Assembly: GCA_937870835.1 (NCBI GenBank)
Contig: CALMWW010000020.1
Coordinates: forward strand, 1 to 35,139
Length of the DNA stretch: 35,139 bases
Source: an uncultured bacterium
GTDB taxonomy: Bacteria; Patescibacteriota; Minisyncoccia; Minisyncoccales; Minisyncoccaceae
Reading direction: 5' to 3'
Shown piece after piece: positions 6,553-13,939 of this stretch (its first letter is position 1; each line of letters starts with the position of its first letter). The translations under genes were made by a program, and so were the position numbers. The notes under the pieces are model-generated. The model had not been told where the DNA came from. It was given only the letters and a program-made list of their open reading frames with translations, and made no database searches.

Positions 6553-8196
6553 TTATTTTTTTGATTTTCTATTTTGCGCTGCAACTCTAATAAATTCTTT
6601 AAATAATGGATGTGGGGTTAGGGGTCTTGACTTAAATTCAGGATGAAATTGTGTTCCCACAAAAAACGGATGATTCTTTAATTCTATTATTTCTACTAAA
6701 TTCTTTTCTGGATTAATGCCGGAGATTATAAGCCCATTTTTTTCTAATGTATCACGATAATCATTATTAAATTCATAGCGATGGCGATGTCTTTCAGAAA
6801 TATTTTTTTGCTTATAAGCGCGGCCACTGATAGTCCCAAGAGCAACAACACAATTCCAAGCCCCCAAACGCATTGTCCCTCCATATTTCTTATCTTTTAA
6901 TAATTCAACCTGTTCCTTCATAATATCAATAACTGGATTTTTTGCTTTAGAATCAAATTCGGTTGAAGTCGCGTCTTTAATACCGCAAACATGGCGCGCA
7001 AACTCAATCGTTGCTAATTGCATACCCAAACAAAGCCCTAAAAATGGAATTTTATTTTTTCGTAAATACTCTATTACTTTAATCTTTCCTTCTATGCCTC
7101 GTGTTCCAAATCCGCCCGGCACTATTACCCCATCAAAATCTTTCAACTTTTGCAATTCTTTAGAATTATTTTCAAATTTCTGGGCAGAAAGCCATTGTAT
7201 CTCTGGCTCTTTATTATTTGCCCAACAAGCATGTTTAACTGCCTCAATAACCGAAATATATGAATCCATTAAAGAAAATTCACCAGTTTCAAAATATTTT
7301 CCCACAATGCCTATTTTTACCGGCGGTTTTTTACTATAAATTGTATCTACTAATTTTTCCCATTCTTTAGCATTATTATTAAATTTTTTCTTTTTCTTAA
7401 GGTTAAGTTTTTTTAATATTCGCTCGCCCAATCCTTCTTTTTCAAAATCAATAGGAATAGCATAAATAGATTCTACATCAGGAGCTGAAATAACATCTTT
7501 TGGGTCAAGGTTGCAAAAAATAGATATTTTTCGTTTACGAGGGGCGTCTAATGAGACAGAAGCTCGTCCCAAAATAAAATCAGGTTGAATTCCGGCTTCG
7601 TTTAATAAACGGCAAGCTGTTTGAGTAGGTTTAGTCTTCATCTCGCCAATAATTTTTAAAGTTGGCAAATAAGATACTAAAAAAAATAAAACATTTTTGG
7701 GATTTTGCAATTTTAACATTCTTGCTGCTTCTAAAAATAAAAGGTTTTGATATTCACCTACTGTCCCCCCTATTTCTATCAATACAAAATCGGCTTGGGT
7801 GTTGGCGGCGACTTTTTTAATGCGATAGATTACTTCATTTGGAATATCTGGCACTACTTCCACACACTTTCCATTAAAATCAAGATTTCTTTCTTTAGCA
7901 ATAACAGTTTGGTAAACTCGACCGGTAGTTAAATAATTTTCCGTAGATAAATCTATGCCTAAAAACCTTTCATAATTACCCACATCTTGATCGCATTCTG
8001 TTCCATCATTAGTTACAAAAACTTCACCATGTTCAATTGGATTCATTGTTCCTGCATCAATATTTATATATGGATCAATTTTTAAAGCTGTGACTTTAAA
8101 ACCCATATTCTGAAGAATTTTTCCAATTGAAGCTGTCGCCGCCCCCTTGCCTACGCTCGACATCACTCCTCCGGCTACAAAAATATAATAAGGCAT
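6553..8196 (-). CDS. pyrG: CTP synthase (glutamine-hydrolysing)
   Basis: 547 residues, full length. Converts UTP to CTP with ATP and glutamine-derived ammonia. The synthetase domain starts with YIFVAGGVMSSVGKG (4-18, P-loop) and has the DPYINIDAGTMNP and GEVFVTNDG motifs; the usual GAETDLDLGHYERF stretch is changed to GTECDQDVGNYERF. The C-terminal class I glutaminase has GLCLGMQ with Cys389 and the His518/Glu520 pair in GTQFHPEF. The segment KIIGEMKTKPTQTACRLL differs slightly from the usual KTKPTQHSV-L. 29 bases separate it from upstream rplI, so it is probably in one transcript with rplI and the S41 protease. Confidence 0.97.
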   Translation of the reverse strand: MPYYIFVAGGVMSSVGKGAATASIGKILQNMGFKVTALKIDPYINIDAGTMNPIEHGEVFVTNDGTECDQDVGNYERFLGIDLSTENYLTTGRVYQTVIAKERNLDFNGKCVEVVPDIPNEVIYRIKKVAANTQADFVLIEIGGTVGEYQNLLFLEAARMLKLQNPKNVLFFLVSYLPTLKIIGEMKTKPTQTACRLLNEAGIQPDFILGRASVSLDAPRKRKISIFCNLDPKDVISAPDVESIYAIPIDFEKEGLGERILKKLNLKKKKKFNNNAKEWEKLVDTIYSKKPPVKIGIVGKYFETGEFSLMDSYISVIEAVKHACWANNKEPEIQWLSAQKFENNSKELQKLKDFDGVIVPGGFGTRGIEGKIKVIEYLRKNKIPFLGLCLGMQLATIEFARHVCGIKDATSTEFDSKAKNPVIDIMKEQVELLKDKKYGGTMRLGAWNCVVALGTISGRAYKQKNISERHRHRYEFNNDYRDTLEKNGLIISGINPEKNLVEIIELKNHPFFVGTQFHPEFKSRPLTPHPLFKEFIRVAAQNRKSKK

Positions 8197-8225
8197 AAAT
8201 TTTATTAATAAAAATTTATAATTAT

Positions 8226-8681
8226 TTAAATTTCTTCTTCTTTCTCAACAATAATTAATCTAATTTCTGCTTCTAAATTGTGCTCAAAAGATATTTTTAC
8301 ATTAAATTCTCCCAATTCTTTAATTGAATTCTCTAAAACAACTTGATTTTTCCCTATCTCAAACCCTTCTTTTTTTAAGTAATCAGCAATTTTTTGTTTT
8401 GTAACTGGTTCATATACCTGCCCTTCTTTCCCAACTTTTACCGGAATTATAATCTCGTGGCCATCTAATTTAGCCACTAAGGATTCAACTTCTTTTAAGC
8501 TTTCTTCTGCTTTCATTTCCTCTATTTTTAATTGATTTTCTAATTGAGCTATTGTTTCTTTGGTCGCAGCAATAGCTAATTTTTTAGGAATTAAAAAATT
8601 ATTGGCGTAACCAGCCGGCACTTCTTTAATCTCATTGCGAACTCCTAAATTTTGTACATTTTTTAATAAGATTACTTTCAT
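8226..8681 (-). CDS. rplI: 50S ribosomal protein bL9
   Basis: 151 residues. bL9 binds 23S rRNA near the L1 stalk through its N-domain and projects a long helix and a second globular domain. The start MKVILLKNVQNLG and the block V-AGYANNFLIPKKLA (about 22-36) are diagnostic. The connecting helix (about 40-75) and the C-domain with a VKVGKEGQVYEPVT stretch, corresponding to the usual K-GEGGKLFGSVT, are present. bL9 is missing from some CPR lineages, so its presence is a useful placement clue. The ATG overlaps the TGA of the upstream S41 protease gene as ATGA. Confidence 0.96.
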   Translation of the reverse strand: MKVILLKNVQNLGVRNEIKEVPAGYANNFLIPKKLAIAATKETIAQLENQLKIEEMKAEESLKEVESLVAKLDGHEIIIPVKVGKEGQVYEPVTKQKIADYLKKEGFEIGKNQVVLENSIKELGEFNVKISFEHNLEAEIRLIIVEKEEEI

Positions 8682-9880
8682 TTTATAATAATTTTATTTA
8701 TTTGTTTTAAGGCTTCTTTAAGTTGAGTATCGTTATTGTTTTCATGATCTTCTTCCGTCAATAGCACCTCAATGCTTGGTTTAATGCCTATACCTTGAAT
8801 TATTTCTTCTTTCGGAGTATACCATTTGGTTACTGTAACCTTTAAAGCCGAACCATCATCTAAATCCATTACTTTTTGCACTAATCCTTTTCCAAAGGTC
8901 TTTGTTCCAATTATATCAATTTGACGATTATCTCTCAAGGCACCTGCTAAAATTTCAGCCGCTGAAGCAGTTCCTTCGTTTACTAAAACTACGGTGGGAA
9001 TATTGGCTAATAAAGCAGGGCCTTTGGCAAAATGGACAGCTTTTTGATCATGGCGGTCTTTTTCTATTAACACTACATCATTTTCTGGCAAAAACCAGCC
9101 TGCTACCTGAATAGTCTGATCCAATAAGCCGCCCGGATTATTTCTTAAGTCCAAAATTATACCATCAATATTTTGAGTTAAAGCTTCATTAGCAATTTTT
9201 TGAAAATCTTGCACTACTGTGTCTGAAAAATGATAAATTGTTAAAATTGCAATTTTTTTATTTTGAGATGTTTGCTTAATGGTTAAATCTACTGAAGGCA
9301 ATACAATTTCATCTCTGATAATATTAAATGTTTTAATTTCATTGCTTTTGCCCCTTAATATGCTAATTACTACTTTAGTTCCCTTGGGTCCTTTTATTAA
9401 GCTTACAACTTGGTCAATAGTTAAATCAGCAATCGGCTTGTTATCTACTTCATATATAATATCTCCGGCTAAAATTCCTGCTCGTTCGGCTGGTGTGCCT
9501 TTTATAGGAGCAACAACTTTAATTTTTCCATCTTTTTCACCAACCTGTACACCAATACCGCTAAATTTGCCGGAAACATCTTCTCTAAATTCTTTTGCTT
9601 CTTCGGGATTAAAAAAAACTGTATAGGGATCACCGATTGACTTTACCATGCCACTAATTGCCCCGTAAGTTAATTTTTTCTTATCTATTTTCTGAGGGTC
9701 AACATAATTTTTCACTGTAGCGTCTAAAACATTTTTCATTAATCCTAAATCCATACCATCAAAAGCAGTTTGTATGGTTAAAGATTCTTTTTCGTTTAAA
9801 TAATTGCTTAAAAGAAACCCTCCCCAAAAAGCAAGCGCCATTAAAAAAATACAGATTGTATTTCTCGTTAAAATCTTCAT
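8678..9880 (-). CDS. S41 family carboxyl-terminal processing protease (CtpA/Prc type)
   Basis: 400 residues. A membrane-anchored serine protease that trims or degrades extracytoplasmic proteins from their C-termini. N-terminal signal anchor (about 8-26), a helical region, a PDZ domain (about 103-180, with GIGVQV and the AGDIIYEVD stretch), then the S41 core: LDLRNNPGGLL (243-253), NEGTASAAEI with nucleophile Ser306, and FGKGLVQ with Lys331 as general base. All catalytic residues are seen. Coupled to rplI by an ATGA overlap; there is no clear functional link with the ribosomal protein. The substrate cannot be inferred. Confidence 0.95.
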   Translation of the reverse strand: MKILTRNTICIFLMALAFWGGFLLSNYLNEKESLTIQTAFDGMDLGLMKNVLDATVKNYVDPQKIDKKKLTYGAISGMVKSIGDPYTVFFNPEEAKEFREDVSGKFSGIGVQVGEKDGKIKVVAPIKGTPAERAGILAGDIIYEVDNKPIADLTIDQVVSLIKGPKGTKVVISILRGKSNEIKTFNIIRDEIVLPSVDLTIKQTSQNKKIAILTIYHFSDTVVQDFQKIANEALTQNIDGIILDLRNNPGGLLDQTIQVAGWFLPENDVVLIEKDRHDQKAVHFAKGPALLANIPTVVLVNEGTASAAEILAGALRDNRQIDIIGTKTFGKGLVQKVMDLDDGSALKVTVTKWYTPKEEIIQGIGIKPSIEVLLTEEDHENNNDTQLKEALKQINKIIIK

Positions 9881-9927
9881 ATTTATATTATATATTAAAA
9901 TACCATAAATTCAAAATATTTTCCAAT

Positions 9928-11220
9928 TTATTCTCCAATTAAATAATTCCAACGGCAATCCTTAATTTTTACTTTCTTAAATTCGCCCATTTGACCATTT
10001 TTAAAAACTACAGCCCGTCCATCCATAGTACGCCCCAAATATCCATCTTTATCTTTTCTCACAGTTAAAACTACATGTTCTGTTCTTAAAAATTTCTTAT
10101 TTTTTTTAAGATTATAATCTTGAAAAATATTATTTAAAAAACGAGAACGTTGTTTTTTTATCCTATCGGGCATATCTTTTAACTCATAATCAGACGCCCC
10201 TTTTCTTTTAGAAAACTTAAAAATATGTAAAATATCTGGCTTTATTTTTTTAATTAAAGATATGGTTTTTTGAAAATCTTTTTCTGTTTCTGCCGGATGT
10301 CCAACAATTATATCTGTCGCTAAAACACCATTTGGGAATTTATTCTTAAATTGCTCAGCCAATTCAATGAAATCTTTAGTTTGATATCCTCGCCGCATTG
10401 CTCTCAAAACATTATCGCTTCCAGATTGTAAGGGAATATGTAAAAACTTGTAAAATTTTTCTGAGCTTAACTCTTTTAATAAATCTTTAAAAATATTTTT
10501 AGAATGATTTGGATTCATCATTCCTAATTTGACCAAAAAATCACCTTTTAATTTGCTAATCAAATTCATTAATTCGGGCAATCTTTGTTGATGATTTTTT
10601 TCATCTAGTCCAAAAATTGCCAAATCTTGACTTGTTAATTGAATTTCTTTATGCCCTTTATTTAATTTTGATTTTATCTCTTTTACAATATCTGGCAAAT
10701 TATATGAACAAAGCTTTCCTCTTGCTAATTTTGTGGCGCAATAACTGCAACTCCCCAAACAACCCTCGCTAATGGCTACAATTGCAGAAGTGCTTTGGGG
10801 TGTCCAATCTTCTATTTTTTTTATTTTGGCTTTATTAAAATTTTTTCCATTTATGGCTATAAATAATTGGCTACTCATAATATGTTCAACCGCTTGAACA
10901 ATTAAATTAATATCTCTTACTCCCAAAAAAGCATCAGCCACTTTATTAAAATTTTTCAAAAAATCAACTCCCTGATTAAAACCATATATACTGATTAGAC
11001 AGCCTGTTAAAATAACTTTTTTATTTTGTTTTTTTAACTGAATAGCCTGCTTCAATATTTTTCGTTCCGTTTTTTCTACTACTCCACAAGTATTAATAAT
11101 TACAAAATTAGCCTCCTCCAAGGGAGACTCTTTAAAGCCAGATTCTAAAAGTAAAGTTTTTATAATTATTGAATCAGCTTGATTTAATTTACAACCATAG
11201 GTAAGTATACAAAAATTCAT
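9928..11220 (-). CDS. tRNA threonylcarbamoyladenosine methylthiotransferase, archaeal/eukaryotic e-MtaB (CDKAL1) type
   Basis: 430 residues, radical-SAM enzyme with three domains: UPF0004 domain (YGCKLNQADS near the start, INTCGVVEKTE, TGCL supply the three cysteines of the auxiliary cluster), radical-SAM core with the CLGSCSYC cluster motif, and a C-terminal TRAM domain (about 370-430). It should convert t6A to ms2t6A at position 37 of ANN-decoding tRNAs, mainly tRNA-Lys(UUU). Subfamily marks are EIQLTSQD, KLGMMNP and KFLHIPLQSGSD, which resemble CDKAL1 and archaeal e-MtaB (LTS-D, LGM-NP) more than bacterial MtaB or MiaB (SS-EP, TSHP). It lies 25 bases after tRNA-Gly and in the same direction. 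Assignment to the family is firm; the subfamily is by motif recall. Confidence 0.87.
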   Translation of the reverse strand: MNFCILTYGCKLNQADSIIIKTLLLESGFKESPLEEANFVIINTCGVVEKTERKILKQAIQLKKQNKKVILTGCLISIYGFNQGVDFLKNFNKVADAFLGVRDINLIVQAVEHIMSSQLFIAINGKNFNKAKIKKIEDWTPQSTSAIVAISEGCLGSCSYCATKLARGKLCSYNLPDIVKEIKSKLNKGHKEIQLTSQDLAIFGLDEKNHQQRLPELMNLISKLKGDFLVKLGMMNPNHSKNIFKDLLKELSSEKFYKFLHIPLQSGSDNVLRAMRRGYQTKDFIELAEQFKNKFPNGVLATDIIVGHPAETEKDFQKTISLIKKIKPDILHIFKFSKRKGASDYELKDMPDRIKKQRSRFLNNIFQDYNLKKNKKFLRTEHVVLTVRKDKDGYLGRTMDGRAVVFKNGQMGEFKKVKIKDCRWNYLIGE

Positions 11221-11245
11221 ATTTATTAATATAAAAATAAATAAG

Positions 11246-11316
11246 AGCGAGATACCGGAATCGAACCGGCGCCTTCTGCTTGGGAAGCAGATGTACTACC
11301 CCTGTACTAATCTCGC
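11246..11316 (-). tRNA. tRNA-Gly(CCC)
   Basis: 71-nt cloverleaf: acceptor GCGAGAT/ATCTCGC, D-arm GTAC/GTAC, anticodon stem TCTGC/GCAGA with loop TTCCCAA (anticodon CCC, codon GGG), T-loop TTCGATT, discriminator T (U in the RNA). The 3' CCA is not encoded. Transcribed ahead of the e-MtaB-type gene and about 70 bases after the SDR gene, from which it is separated by a hairpin. Confidence 0.95.
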
Positions 11317-11339
11317 TTATTAATATTTTAAAATCAATA

Positions 11340-11359
11340 TTTAGGGATTTGTCCCTAAA
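11340..11359 (-). terminator. Hairpin after the SDR gene
   Basis: Perfect 8-bp inverted repeat TTTAGGGA / TCCCTAAA with a 4-base loop, 28 bases after the SDR stop and 24 bases before tRNA-Gly. The trailing sequence is only moderately T-rich, so it may be a weak terminator or a processing site for the tRNA. Confidence 0.5.
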
Positions 11360-11386
11360 CATTAATTAATAAATTTATTTAAACTT

Positions 11387-12136
11387 TTATTTAACTGTCC
11401 ACCCACCATCAACCACAAGAGTATGACCATTCACAAAATCTGATTCTTCAGAGGATAAATAAACAACTGCTTGAGCAATATCCTCTGGCACACCTAAACG
11501 AGGATACAAAGTAGATTTTTCCATAGCTTGGCGCGCGCTTGAATCTATTAACATATCTTTAGTCATTGCAGTTTGAATAACACCGGGCGCTACACAATTA
11601 ACATTAATTTTTTGACAAGCGTATTCTAAGGCCATTTCTTTAGTCATGGCAATTATTCCACCTTTAGAAGCGCAATAAGCGCCGCTCTGTTCAAAACCAA
11701 CTAATCCAGCAATAGAGGCCATATTTATTATTTTACCTCGTCCTTGTTTAAGCATTTCTGGAATTACTCTCTTGCTACATAAAAATATACCCTTTAAGTT
11801 AATATTAATTATTTTATCCCAGTCTTCTTCGGGGGTTTCGTGAAAATTATAAGTCCTAAATATACCAGCATTATTAACTAAAATGTCTATTCTACCAAAT
11901 TTGTCTAAACAAATTTTAGCCATATTGTCAACATCAACGGTTTTACTTACATCGGTTTTAACAAATAAAGCTTCTCCATTTTCCTGTTTTATTAATTCTA
12001 CTGTTTCTGTCCCCCCGGCCTCAGACCAATCTGCTACTACTACTTTAGCTCCTTCTCTTACAAATGCTAAAGCAATACTTCGACCAATACCAGAACCAGC
12101 CCCAGTAATAATTGCAATTTTGTTAGTTAGTCGCAT
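11387..12136 (-). CDS. Short-chain dehydrogenase/reductase (SDR, classical type)
   Basis: 249 residues, complete. NAD(P)-dependent oxidoreductase with a Rossmann fold: TGAGSGIG (11-18), NNAG (88-91), catalytic Ser141, Tyr154 and Lys158 (YCASK), and the C-terminal VDGG. Asp36 at the end of the second strand suggests NAD(H) rather than NADP(H). The sequence resembles FabG and glucose or sorbitol dehydrogenase types equally, so the substrate is not assignable; the lack of neighbouring fatty-acid genes argues against FabG. It sits between two tRNA genes beside a stretch of broken reading frames, a position compatible with acquired cargo. Confidence 0.9.
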   Translation of the reverse strand: MRLTNKIAIITGAGSGIGRSIALAFVREGAKVVVADWSEAGGTETVELIKQENGEALFVKTDVSKTVDVDNMAKICLDKFGRIDILVNNAGIFRTYNFHETPEEDWDKIININLKGIFLCSKRVIPEMLKQGRGKIINMASIAGLVGFEQSGAYCASKGGIIAMTKEMALEYACQKINVNCVAPGVIQTAMTKDMLIDSSARQAMEKSTLYPRLGVPEDIAQAVVYLSSEESDFVNGHTLVVDGGWTVK

Positions 12137-12196
12137 AAATTTTTATTTTTAATTATTTTATTATTATATTTTTAATTTGAATTTGAAACTTTCTTC

Positions 12197-12564
12197 CTAC
12201 TCTAACAAATCAATCTCAACTCTTAAAGCAGGTTTATTATTTATGGCAATACTATTCTTTTGTTTTTGATTATACCATGAGACAATCAGTAAAACAATAA
12301 AACTCATCAAGTTTTTCATTTTTTGATGAGCAAATTTTTCACATAGATAAATCGTTAAGTCAAAAACGATTAGCACAATTCCGAAAATTGAAGATATTAC
12401 TAGTCACAGCAATATTTGGCACTGAAGAATTGTCAATACCAACAACACCGTAAAGCCAATCGTCAGATTTAACCGCCCGAGCGTTCAGTTTGGCATGTAA
12501 ACGCGCAATTGGTTTTTAAATGATGGTTTAATTCGGCTTTAATTGCGTTAAAAACAAAAATCAT
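12197..12564 (-). pseudogene. Possible broken gene: three protein-like fragments in successive frames
   Basis: Fragment 1 starts with ATG at 12562-12564 and reads MIFVFNAIKAELNHHL before drifting; fragment 2 (open 12360-12515) reads KPIARLHAKLNARAV then SDDWLYGVVGIDNSSVPNI; fragment 3 (open 12197-12403) has two hydrophobic stretches (ISSIFGIVLIVFDLTIYL and LMSFIVLLIVSWY) and ends KPALRVEIDLLE before a TAG. Each step to the next fragment is a +1 shift, the first at a run of five A on the minus strand (12513-12517), as expected for single-base insertions in a decaying gene of roughly 115-120 codons. No family recognised, and fragments this short can arise by chance. Confidence 0.3.
12303..12330 (-). 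terminator. Terminator-like hairpin in the gene-poor stretch
   Basis: Perfect 8-bp inverted repeat CTCATCAA / TTGATGAG with a 12-base loop, followed on the minus strand by TTTTATTGTTTT. It would end a transcript entering from tRNA-Lys. It also lies inside fragment 3 of the possible broken gene, which argues that at most one of the two readings is correct. Confidence 0.4.
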
Positions 12565-12567
12565 CAA

Positions 12568-12602
12568 GACCGGACAAGCCCGTCCAGTCGGCGCCTTACG
12601 CC
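12568..12602 (-). terminator. Tandem GC-rich hairpins after tRNA-Lys
   Basis: Two inverted repeats abut with no base between them: GGCG-5-CGCC (12590-12602) and GACTGGAC-6-GTCCGGTC (12568-12589, one G-U pair). On the minus strand they begin 40 bases after the tRNA-Lys 3' end and are followed by a T-rich stretch, so they may end the tRNA transcript. The contrast with the AT-rich surroundings also fits a REP-like palindromic element. Confidence 0.55.
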
Positions 12603-12641
12603 TTCAAGTCCTATATTTAAAAAAGATTAAACAATATAATG

Positions 12642-12714
12642 TGCCCCAAACAGGACTCGAACCTGTGACCTTCAACTTAAAAGGTTGTTGCTCTACCAAC
12701 TGAGCTATTGGGGC
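12642..12714 (-). tRNA. tRNA-Lys(UUU)
   Basis: 73-nt cloverleaf: acceptor GCCCCAA/TTGGGGC, D-arm GCTC/GAGC, anticodon stem ACAAC/GTTGA (outer pair mismatched A-A), loop CTTTTAA with anticodon TTT and A37, T-arm ACAGG/CCTGT with TTCGAGT loop, discriminator A. CCA is not encoded. A37 in this context is the expected target for t6A and ms2t6A, the modification made by the e-MtaB-type enzyme encoded 1.4 kb downstream. Confidence 0.96.
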
Positions 12715-12764
12715 AAAAGCGATAAGTTATGTCAAAATCATAACTCCGCTAATTGAAAATTTAA

Positions 12765-13889
12765 TTATAGGCCTTCTTTTTTTAAATCTTCTAATAATTC
12801 TTTTTGTCTTTTGTTTAATTTTTGAGGAATATCCACATTTAATCTAACATATAGATTTCCTCGGCCTAATCCTGAAAAATGAGGAATACCTCGTTTAGAA
12901 ATTTTTAAAACAGTGCCGGACTGCGTCCCAGCCGGAACTTTTAAAATTAAACTATCTCCTTCTAATGTGGGAATTTTTATTTTATCTCCTAGTGTTGCAG
13001 TTGTGAAAGGAATTTTTTGCGTTAAATAAACATCATCACCCTTTCTCTCAAATAAAGAATGAGGTTTAATAAAAATACGAATATATAAATCACCTGACTC
13101 TCCTCCTCGTCTCCCGGCATCACCCTTTCTTTTTACCTTAATTACTTGGTCATTGTCAACACCAGCAGGAATTTTAATTACTAAATTATCTTCTTTTTTA
13201 ATTCTTCCTTCACCATGACAAACATTGCAAGGCGTTTCTGGTTTAGAGCCCTCCCCTTTACATTCTGGACAAACTGCAAATTGCGTAAAGGTTCCTAAAA
13301 TTGTTTTATGCATTTGCTGCACCCGGCCAGTCCCTCGACAAGTAAAACATTCTTTTATTTTTGTATTTGGCTCAGCTCCATTCCCATCACAACGCGGACA
13401 ACGAACATATTTTAAAATTGAAATTTCTTTTTCTTGGTCTTGTAAAATAGATTCTAGCGGCAATTCTAATTGAACCTCTATATCGCTTCCCCTTTTTAAG
13501 TCAGCATCTTTAGCTCTATTTGCATTAAATCCCCCGCCAAAACCACCTCCAAACATTTCAAAAATATCTTCTAAATCTCCAAAATTGCCCATAAAATCTT
13601 CCCAATTCACATTTGCTCCTCGATTGCCAAATCCACCAAAACCGCCAAATCCACTAGCCCCTTGTCCAGAATTATTAAAATCAAAATTACTTCCCAATCG
13701 GTCATATTGGGTCCGTTTTTCTTTGTCTCCCAAAACTTGATAAGCTTCGTTAATCTCTTTAAATTTTTCTTCGTCTCCTCCCTCTTTGTCAGGATGATAT
13801 TGCCGAGCTAATTTATAATAAGCTTTTTTTATTTCGTCTTGGGTAGAATCTTTAGAAATCCCTAATATTTTATAGTAATCTTTTGACAT
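12765..13889 (-). CDS. dnaJ: Chaperone DnaJ (Hsp40)
   Basis: 374 residues, class I DnaJ. Delivers unfolded clients to DnaK and stimulates its ATPase. J-domain at 1-65 with HPD at 32-34, Gly/Phe-rich linker (about 66-125), zinc-finger domain with four CxxCxGxG repeats (164, 181, 207 and 221 onward, all cysteines present), then the C-terminal substrate-binding domains. It follows dnaK after a 50-base gap containing a strong hairpin, which could lower DnaJ output relative to DnaK. Downstream lies tRNA-Lys, 50 bases away. Confidence 0.98.
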   Translation of the reverse strand: MSKDYYKILGISKDSTQDEIKKAYYKLARQYHPDKEGGDEEKFKEINEAYQVLGDKEKRTQYDRLGSNFDFNNSGQGASGFGGFGGFGNRGANVNWEDFMGNFGDLEDIFEMFGGGFGGGFNANRAKDADLKRGSDIEVQLELPLESILQDQEKEISILKYVRCPRCDGNGAEPNTKIKECFTCRGTGRVQQMHKTILGTFTQFAVCPECKGEGSKPETPCNVCHGEGRIKKEDNLVIKIPAGVDNDQVIKVKRKGDAGRRGGESGDLYIRIFIKPHSLFERKGDDVYLTQKIPFTTATLGDKIKIPTLEGDSLILKVPAGTQSGTVLKISKRGIPHFSGLGRGNLYVRLNVDIPQKLNKRQKELLEDLKKEGL

Positions 13890-13900
13890 TTGAAAATAAG

Positions 13901-13931
13901 AATGGCAAAATCATTTTTTGATTTTGCCGTT
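13901..13931 (-). terminator. Hairpin between dnaK and dnaJ
   Basis: 13-bp nearly perfect inverted repeat (GGCAAAATCA / TGATTTTGCC core at 13904-13928, plus outer pairs with one wobble) and a 5-base loop. On the minus strand it is followed by TTATTTTC rather than a clean T run. It may act as a partial terminator or 3'-stabilising structure setting the DnaK:DnaJ ratio. Confidence 0.6.
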
Positions 13932-13939
13932 CCTTAACT

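Larger units (their letters stand above)
12137..12641. other. 0.5 kb between the SDR gene and tRNA-Lys with no intact gene
   Basis: No complete gene of normal length was found. The stretch contains three short overlapping minus-strand open frames (12469-12564, 12360-12515, 12197-12403), two abutting GC-rich hairpins just after tRNA-Lys (12568-12602), and two further inverted repeats (12303-12330 and about 12350-12372). Base composition is uneven: about 12420-12610 is visibly richer in G+C than the rest of the window. It could be a decayed gene, a structured RNA or both; no known RNA family was recognised. Confidence 0.6.

Noticed and set aside
8902-9626. Plus-strand open frames of 70 and 115 codons
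   Set aside because: They lie antisense within the S41 protease gene, whose catalytic motifs fix the real frame; their composition reflects the reverse complement of that gene.
12137-12641. tmRNA, RNase P RNA, SRP RNA or 6S RNA in the gene-poor stretch
   Set aside because: None of their signature ends or conserved cores was found, and the inverted repeats are too local to form those folds.
12642-12714. Integration site (attR-like copy) of the tRNA-Lys 3' end
   Set aside because: No second copy of the tRNA 3' end was seen in the window and no integrase is present.
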